A DNA stretch of 47,338 nt, taken from JAPKEZ01 sp047638975. GTDB lineage: Bacteria > Planctomycetota > UBA1135. Shown here in pieces: positions 42,312 to 47,338 of this stretch; position 1 is the first letter of the stretch, and the number at the start of each line of letters is the position of its first letter. The notes under the pieces were generated by a model, which did not search any database, had not been told where the DNA came from, and was given only the letters and a program-made list of their open reading frames with translations. The stretch lies in assembly GCA_047638975.1 (NCBI GenBank), contig JBLINB010000009.1, positions 1-47,338 on the forward strand. The letters are read 5' to 3'. Both the position numbers and the translations under genes were made by a program.

Positions 42312-43355
42312 ATGAAATCCATCTTAATCAAAATCATCGCTGCAATCATTGTCGTTGTCATCCTTGTTTCTCTGTTTAATAGCAAAAGCGATTTAGTGCA
42401 GCCTCAAAAGCTAAACTACGCCTCTTTGGTTGCTGCGCCAACGCAAACTTTATTAGTAGAGAAAACGCCAGTCTTCGACTATGCCAGTGTTAATGGTTAT
42501 TTCGTGGCCAAGACTTCGGTGCAACTTGCGCCGCGTGTGTCGGCAACCATTACGGATGTCGCAGTTAATGTCGGCGACAAAGTGAGTACTGGCGACGTAT
42601 TGCTTAGCATTGATGCACGTGACGCCGAATCAACTCTACTGCAAGCGCGCGCGGCTGTTGCCGCTGCGCAAACGGCTAGTGATTTAAGCGCAAAAGATTT
42701 ATCCCGGACTGAATCTTTGATGATGCAACAAGCTGCAACTCAACAACAGTTTGATCAAATAATCACATTGCATCAAGGCAACATGGCGCAAGCACAAATA
42801 GCACGCCATCAACTAGAGCAGGCACAAACCAATTTGGGATATTACCAAATAGTCAGTCCGATTGATGGCGTCGTCCATGGTCGCCTCGCCGATGCCGGTG
42901 ATTTAGCGATGCCTGGCAAAACAATATTGCTACTTGATTCTGAAGAGAGTATCGAATTCAAAGGTGCACTGCGTGAAAGTTTAGGGGCGAGTTTGCAAGT
43001 CAACGACGAGATCAGTATAGATACAGTGAACGGCCGCCACTTGGCGCGAATCATTAGCGTTAGTCCAAACGTAAATCTTCAAGTACATAGCTTTGAGATT
43101 ACGGCATTGGTTAATGACGATAAAAACTTACGTCCTGGGATGCGCGGCGACTTTGCAGTAGCCGTCAACCAACGCCAGGCTTTACTCGTTCCTTCGAGTG
43201 CCCTGCGCACCATTGGCCAATTGAAATCTCTAAAAGTGAAAGTCGGAGATGCTTGGCGCTGGAGAAACGTACGTACGCGCGAACAACTTAACGGCCAAGT
43301 CGAAATAGTAGCTGGCATAAAGCCAGGAGACTTAATCGGATTAGACAATGAGTAA
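42312..43355 (+). CDS. RND periplasmic adaptor (MFP)
   Basis: 347 residues, with an N-terminal membrane anchor (ILIKIIAAIIVVVILVSLF). The barrel-sandwich-hybrid halves are SVQLAPRVSATITDVAVNVGDKVSTGDVLLSID and YYQIVSPIDGVVHGRLADAGDLAMPG. A Gln/Ala-rich hairpin lies between them, and RPGMRGDFAVAV marks the beta-barrel. It joins the pump to TolC. It starts two bases after the TolC stop and overlaps the pump gene by 8 bp. No metal-binding motif, unlike CusB. Confidence 0.9.
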   Translation: MKSILIKIIAAIIVVVILVSLFNSKSDLVQPQKLNYASLVAAPTQTLLVEKTPVFDYASVNGYFVAKTSVQLAPRVSATITDVAVNVGDKVSTGDVLLSIDARDAESTLLQARAAVAAAQTASDLSAKDLSRTESLMMQQAATQQQFDQIITLHQGNMAQAQIARHQLEQAQTNLGYYQIVSPIDGVVHGRLADAGDLAMPGKTILLLDSEESIEFKGALRESLGASLQVNDEISIDTVNGRHLARIISVSPNVNLQVHSFEITALVNDDKNLRPGMRGDFAVAVNQRQALLVPSSALRTIGQLKSLKVKVGDAWRWRNVRTREQLNGQVEIVAGIKPGDLIGLDNE

Positions 43356-46300
43356 CGCCGGCCACCAGCGCACCAAAGCTTCAGGAGCCATTGCGGATAT
43401 TGTAAACGTGTTCTTATCAGGGCACATGGCAATCTTGTTTGCAGTGTCCGCGCTACTGCTTGGTGCGGCAGCCATTATCTTGACGCCGCGCGAAGAGGAA
43501 CCGCAGATTGTAGTGCCGATGGCTGATGTGCATGTGATGGTACCTGGGGCTAGTCCAAGCGAAATTGAATCGTTAGTAACGACTCCGTTAGAGCGTTTAT
43601 TATGGCAAATAGATGGCGTTGAACACGTCTATTCGGTATCTCAGCACGACCGAGCAGTCGTGACTGTGCGTTTTTATGTAGGTGAAGACCGCGAAGATTC
43701 ATTACTGAAAATCCACAATAGTCTCAGCACTAATCTCGATCAAGTTACGCCGCAAGTAGCAAGCTATATTGTTAAGCCCATAGAAATTGACGATGTACCG
43801 ATTCTAAACTTTGCTCTGTACTCTTCGGTACTTGACGACTTTGAATTACGTCGCGTTGCTGAAGAGGTGCAAGCTCAACTTGACATCATCAGTAATGTGT
43901 CGGGCACACAAATATTTGGTGGCCGTTCACAAGTGATAAGAATTGAGCCAAACATAAGTGCGTTAGCATCCTATGGCTTAACCATCAATGATGTGCAGCG
44001 CTCGCTAGCAGCTAGTGATAGTGCGGCACCGGCTGGTAGCGTACTGAATAATGGTCGGGCAACAAAACTTGACCATAACTCACTGTTAGTGAGCGTCGAA
44101 GATTTACAGCAACACGTTGTAGCACAGGTCGACGGGCGCGCCATCTTCTTAAGCGAAATTGCTGACATCCACGATGGTGCTAGCGAAGTAAGCACTTACA
44201 CCAGACTCGGCTTCGGTCCAGCGAGTTTAGCGGCTGGCGAAATAGATGACGAGTACTCTGCAGTAACGATTGCTGTTTCCAAGAAGAAAGGCACCAATGC
44301 TGTGAATGTTGCAAGTAACGTTCGCGAGCGGATGGCGGTCATCGCCGAAGAAATTCTTCCTGAGCATGTAAGTTATTTAGTAACGCGTGATTCTGGTATT
44401 ACCGCCGACGGCAAAGTTGACGATTTACTTTTTTCATTAGTTTTTGCGATGATCTCAGTGATTGGTTTGTTGATGTTCACTCTTGGATGGCGCGAAGGAC
44501 TCATCGTGGCTCTTGCCGTGCCGATATCTTTTTCGCTGGCACTCTTCACCAACCTACTACTCGGATACACCATTAACCGAGTAACCCTCTTCGCCTTGAT
44601 TTTAACTTTAGGCCTAGTGGTAGACGACCCGATTACGAATGTCGACAATATTCAGCGTCATATATTACGCTGCCTACGCGATGGACGCCGCGCCACTCTC
44701 GACGCCGTCGGCGAAGTGCTGCCGCCGGTTATTATGTCGACGCTAACGGTTATCGTTTCTTTCTTGCCGTTGTTTTTTATTACCGGCATGATGGGCCCTT
44801 ACATGGGACCAATGGCTGGCACTGTGCCATTAACTGTAACTTTCTCGACAATCGCCGCCTTAACGATTGTGCCGTGGGCTGCATACAAACTGCTGCGCAA
44901 GAAAGGTGTAGACGGCGGACATACCCAACAAGCTAATGAAAGTAGCACACAGAAAACTCTTTCAAAAACTCAGGCTAAATATAAGTCTTTCATTAACTAT
45001 TTCTTAAAGACGCGCAGCCGCCGTTGGGGGTTGTTCGCTTTGGTGCTGGCATTAATGGCCGGTTCAGGAATACTCGCTGTTACCGGACGCGTGCCAATGA
45101 AGTTGCTGCCGTTCGCGAATAAGAATGAATTGCAAATTGTTATCAATATGCCCGAAGGCACTGCCCTTGAAGGCACCGATGCCTTAGTGCGTGAATTCGA
45201 AGATTACTTGCACACTGTTCCGGAAGTCACTAATTACACTTCTTACAGTGGGCTCTACAGCCCCATAGATTTTAATGGCTTGGTGCGTCATTACTTCTTT
45301 AGAAGTGCACCGCACTATGCGGACATCCGTATAAACTTGGTTGATGCTGATTTGCGCCAACAACAATCGCACGCTATCGGCCTGCGCATCCGCGACGAGC
45401 TCACCGCAATCGCTGCCAACAGCGGCGCTGAGATTGCATTAGTCGAATCCCCTCCAGGACCGCCGGTATTTTCTACGGTAGTCGCTGAGATTACTGGTGC
45501 TGCTGATGCAAGCTATGACGACTTAGTCGGAGCAGCGGCGATTGTGCGTCAACGCATGGATCAAGAACCGGGGCTTGTTGATTTGAGCGATACTGTCGAG
45601 CAACAACGTCCACGCTTCGAATTTAAGCTAGATAAAACAAAGGCTGCCTTGCATGGCATTCATGCTGAGCAGATTTCTCAAATCTTATCTACCGCGATGA
45701 ACGGGCAAGCTGCTGCGCAATTACACCGTCAAGGCGAGCGCCAAATTTTGCCGGTACTGCTGCAATTGAATCGCGACCAGCGCGACAACTTAAATCAATT
45801 AAGTGAATTACGCGTGCGCGGTGACCAAGGCGAATTAATTGCACTTGGCGAGCTTGGCGACTTCATCGAAACCAAGCACCACACGCCTATTTACCACAAA
45901 GATATGCAACGCGTTGTTTTCGTGCAAGGCGAAATGGCTGGACGCTCTCCGGTAGATGCAGTGCTTGCGATGTCTGGCGATACTAGCTTCAACGACTTGC
46001 CCGGTGACGCCGAAGTGAATTGGGCCGGAGAAGGCGAATGGCAAATCACCTTGCGCGTGTTCCGCGACTTGGGTTTGGCTTTTGGTGCCGCATTGCTTGG
46101 CATTTACATTTTGTTAGTTGCACAAACCAGTAGTTTCATGATGCCACTGCTTATTATGGCAGCTATTCCGCTGACCGCGATTGGCATCATGCCAGGCTTC
46201 TGGCTACTTAACACTTTGATCGACGTTCCGGTTGGAGGATATGCGACGCCGGTGTTTTTCACCGCCACCGCCATGATCGGGATGATCGCTCTCGGCGGTA

Positions 46301-46578
46301 TCGTAGTGCGTAACTCAATTGTTCTCATCGAGTTTATCCAAAATTCTGTTAGCGAAGGCCTCGAGCTCAAAGAAGCGATTACAAATTCTGGATTGGTGCG
46401 TATGCGACCTATCGTACTGACGGCTTTGACCACAGCAATTGGCGCCTTACCGATTACCCTCGACCCGATTTTCTCGGGCTTGGCATGGGCGCTGATCTTC
46501 GGCTTGGTAGCCTCGACCTTGTTTACCTTAGTTGTAATTCCGGTAGCCTACTACGGCATGTTTCGCGCCAAGCATTAA
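43348..46578 (+). CDS. HAE-type RND efflux pump
   Basis: 1076 residues, AcrB-like length. PGASPSEIESLVTTPLERLLWQIDGVEHVYS is the first porter part. The proton-relay pair Asp426-Asp427 sits in GLVVDDPITNVDN, as in hydrophobe/amphiphile pumps. The partner lysine of AcrB is replaced by Arg988 in GGIVVRNSIVLIEF, common in one branch of the family. Two sets of about six helices flank the porter domains. Substrates are unknown (detergents, drugs, lipids). It ends 2 bp short of the queA stop on the other strand. Confidence 0.92.
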   Translation: MSNAGHQRTKASGAIADIVNVFLSGHMAILFAVSALLLGAAAIILTPREEEPQIVVPMADVHVMVPGASPSEIESLVTTPLERLLWQIDGVEHVYSVSQHDRAVVTVRFYVGEDREDSLLKIHNSLSTNLDQVTPQVASYIVKPIEIDDVPILNFALYSSVLDDFELRRVAEEVQAQLDIISNVSGTQIFGGRSQVIRIEPNISALASYGLTINDVQRSLAASDSAAPAGSVLNNGRATKLDHNSLLVSVEDLQQHVVAQVDGRAIFLSEIADIHDGASEVSTYTRLGFGPASLAAGEIDDEYSAVTIAVSKKKGTNAVNVASNVRERMAVIAEEILPEHVSYLVTRDSGITADGKVDDLLFSLVFAMISVIGLLMFTLGWREGLIVALAVPISFSLALFTNLLLGYTINRVTLFALILTLGLVVDDPITNVDNIQRHILRCLRDGRRATLDAVGEVLPPVIMSTLTVIVSFLPLFFITGMMGPYMGPMAGTVPLTVTFSTIAALTIVPWAAYKLLRKKGVDGGHTQQANESSTQKTLSKTQAKYKSFINYFLKTRSRRWGLFALVLALMAGSGILAVTGRVPMKLLPFANKNELQIVINMPEGTALEGTDALVREFEDYLHTVPEVTNYTSYSGLYSPIDFNGLVRHYFFRSAPHYADIRINLVDADLRQQQSHAIGLRIRDELTAIAANSGAEIALVESPPGPPVFSTVVAEITGAADASYDDLVGAAAIVRQRMDQEPGLVDLSDTVEQQRPRFEFKLDKTKAALHGIHAEQISQILSTAMNGQAAAQLHRQGERQILPVLLQLNRDQRDNLNQLSELRVRGDQGELIALGELGDFIETKHHTPIYHKDMQRVVFVQGEMAGRSPVDAVLAMSGDTSFNDLPGDAEVNWAGEGEWQITLRVFRDLGLAFGAALLGIYILLVAQTSSFMMPLLIMAAIPLTAIGIMPGFWLLNTLIDVPVGGYATPVFFTATAMIGMIALGGIVVRNSIVLIEFIQNSVSEGLELKEAITNSGLVRMRPIVLTALTTAIGALPITLDPIFSGLAWALIFGLVASTLFTLVVIPVAYYGMFRAKH

Positions 46579-46580
46579 GA

Positions 46581-47338
46581 CTACTTGCTCGGTATCCACA
46601 ACGACGCGTCACCATAGCTATAGAAACGGTAATGCTCAGCGATGGCGTCGACATAAACTTCCTTCACGAATTTAAGGCCATCAGCGGCGCCATGCTGTTG
46701 TGCCAAAGCGGCCACCAATGCCAGCAACGTTGAACGCGGAGTATGAAAGTTCGTCAGCAAAGCGTCTACAACTTTAAATTTATGCCCTGGCAAAATCATT
46801 AAGTCTGTTTCATGGGCGTGGCCCGCCGCCCATGCTTCTAGAGCGCGGCAAACGGTGGTGCCACCGGCAAAGATGCGCCCACCGTTAGCGCGGACTTTCT
46901 CTATCTGTTGCGCCAACTTGTCGCCGACTTCAAATAATTCGCTGTGTATAGGGTGGTCCTCAACGCGCTCGCAACTTACAGGTAAGAACGTGCCTTGCCC
47001 AACATGCAAGCTAAGATATTCGATGCCGACCTGTTGCTGTAATAACTGCTGCAGCATATCTTCATCAAAATGCAAACTTGCAGTTGGCGCGGCAACCGAG
47101 CCATTATGCTTCGCCCAAATTGTTTGGTAACGCTGAAAATCAGACTGCTGTATTTCGTCGTCACTGTCTGAACTACGCATGCGACGGATATATGGCGGCA
47201 ACGGTGGACGCCCGTGTTTAGTCAAAAAATCAGACCACTCGCCACTAGCCAATTCTACCAGCCATTCGCCACGCGGTAATTTTTCTACCAAAGTGACTTG
47301 TCCGCTACCATCGGCACTGAATAATTCGAGACCGATCC
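46581..47338 (-). CDS. queA: S-adenosylmethionine:tRNA ribosyltransferase-isomerase (partial)
   Basis: The C-terminal 252 residues of QueA; the gene continues beyond the right edge. Family landmarks are LPPYIRR, YQTIWAKHNGSVAAPTASLHF, LHVGQGTFLPV, HSELFEV, GGRIFAGGTTVCRALE, LMILPGHKFKVVDALLTNFHTPRSTLLALVAA and the terminal AEHYRFYSYGDASLW. It builds epoxyqueuosine in the wobble position of tRNA. The frame is open to base 47338, so no start codon is visible here. Confidence 0.95.
   Translation of the reverse strand, partial: IGLELFSADGSGQVTLVEKLPRGEWLVELASGEWSDFLTKHGRPPLPPYIRRMRSSDSDDEIQQSDFQRYQTIWAKHNGSVAAPTASLHFDEDMLQQLLQQQVGIEYLSLHVGQGTFLPVSCERVEDHPIHSELFEVGDKLAQQIEKVRANGGRIFAGGTTVCRALEAWAAGHAHETDLMILPGHKFKVVDALLTNFHTPRSTLLALVAALAQQHGAADGLKFVKEVYVDAIAEHYRFYSYGDASLWIPSK

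Noticed and set aside
1..47338. CRISPR arrays, tRNA or rRNA genes, insertion sequences, prophage
   Set aside because: No regular short repeats with spacers, cloverleaf-like segments, transposase or phage motifs were found on reading both strands.

Overview
The window is a tightly packed bacterial chromosome segment of about 47 kb and roughly balanced base composition. It carries 36 protein genes that I regard as real or plausible, two of them cut by the window ends (a membrane sensor at the left, queA at the right). I see no tRNA, rRNA, CRISPR array, transposase or phage gene. The owner is Gram-negative (LPS heptose epimerase, tripartite RND pumps with outer-membrane channels, many lipoproteins) and respires aerobically (haem o and haem a synthases, cytochrome c). 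It lives on lipids and other organic carbon (complete fad set, kexin-like secreted proteases). The C-terminal domain of the two proteases, a WLEDGHPMG-type thioredoxin-like lipoprotein and the stand-alone GGQ protein remind me of Planctomycetota. The histone and the long FadE also occur in Bdellovibrionota-like bacteria. The phylum is an inference and should be tested.

Layout. 1-2714 (minus): partial sensor, nitroreductase, BNR/Ycf48-like lipoprotein and a 66-residue bacterial histone. 2868-7812 (plus): a three-subunit molybdenum hydroxylase that looks like 4-hydroxybenzoyl-CoA reductase (hcrC-hcrA-hcrB), followed by a lipoprotein. 7779-9683 (minus): PAS-GGDEF-EAL protein. 9722-17263: a divergent fatty-acid degradation locus, tetR-fadE-yheT to the left and fadI-fadJ to the right, around a perfect 39-bp nested palindrome. 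17303-18292: sugar epimerase. 18297-25693 (plus): copper/silver efflux locus (Cys-rich peptide, CusC, duplicated metal-binding lipoprotein, CusB, CusA). 25645-27520 (minus): RfbF-like cytidylyltransferase and HldD. 27575-28759 (plus): SUI1/YciH and PlsC. 28740-31277 (minus): SDR and FadD. 31316-35293 (minus): two tandem kexin-type proteases. 35379-36274: GGQ release-factor-like protein and fluoride channel. 36297-40834 (plus): DUF420, cytochrome c, CtaA, CtaB and an ABC exporter, a haem/oxidase biogenesis operon without oxidase subunits. 40897-46578 (plus): a second, HAE-type RND pump. 46581-47338 (minus): queA.

How it fits together. Lipid turnover (FadD, FadE, FadI, FadJ, SDR, PlsC, YheT) and envelope work (LPS sugars, efflux, lipoproteins, secreted proteases) dominate. 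Gene packing is extreme: four convergent pairs overlap tail to tail, most operon neighbours overlap or abut, and I found no convincing intrinsic terminator. Several transcription units start with a TANNNT-like hexamer only 4-9 nt before the start codon, which suggests leaderless mRNAs. The histone is a clear exception with a good AGGAG ribosome-binding site.

The items most worth following are the bacterial histone, the nested operator, the 232-bp duplication that made a new metal-binding lipoprotein, the HcrB-type iron-sulfur loop, and the tandem kexin-like proteases.
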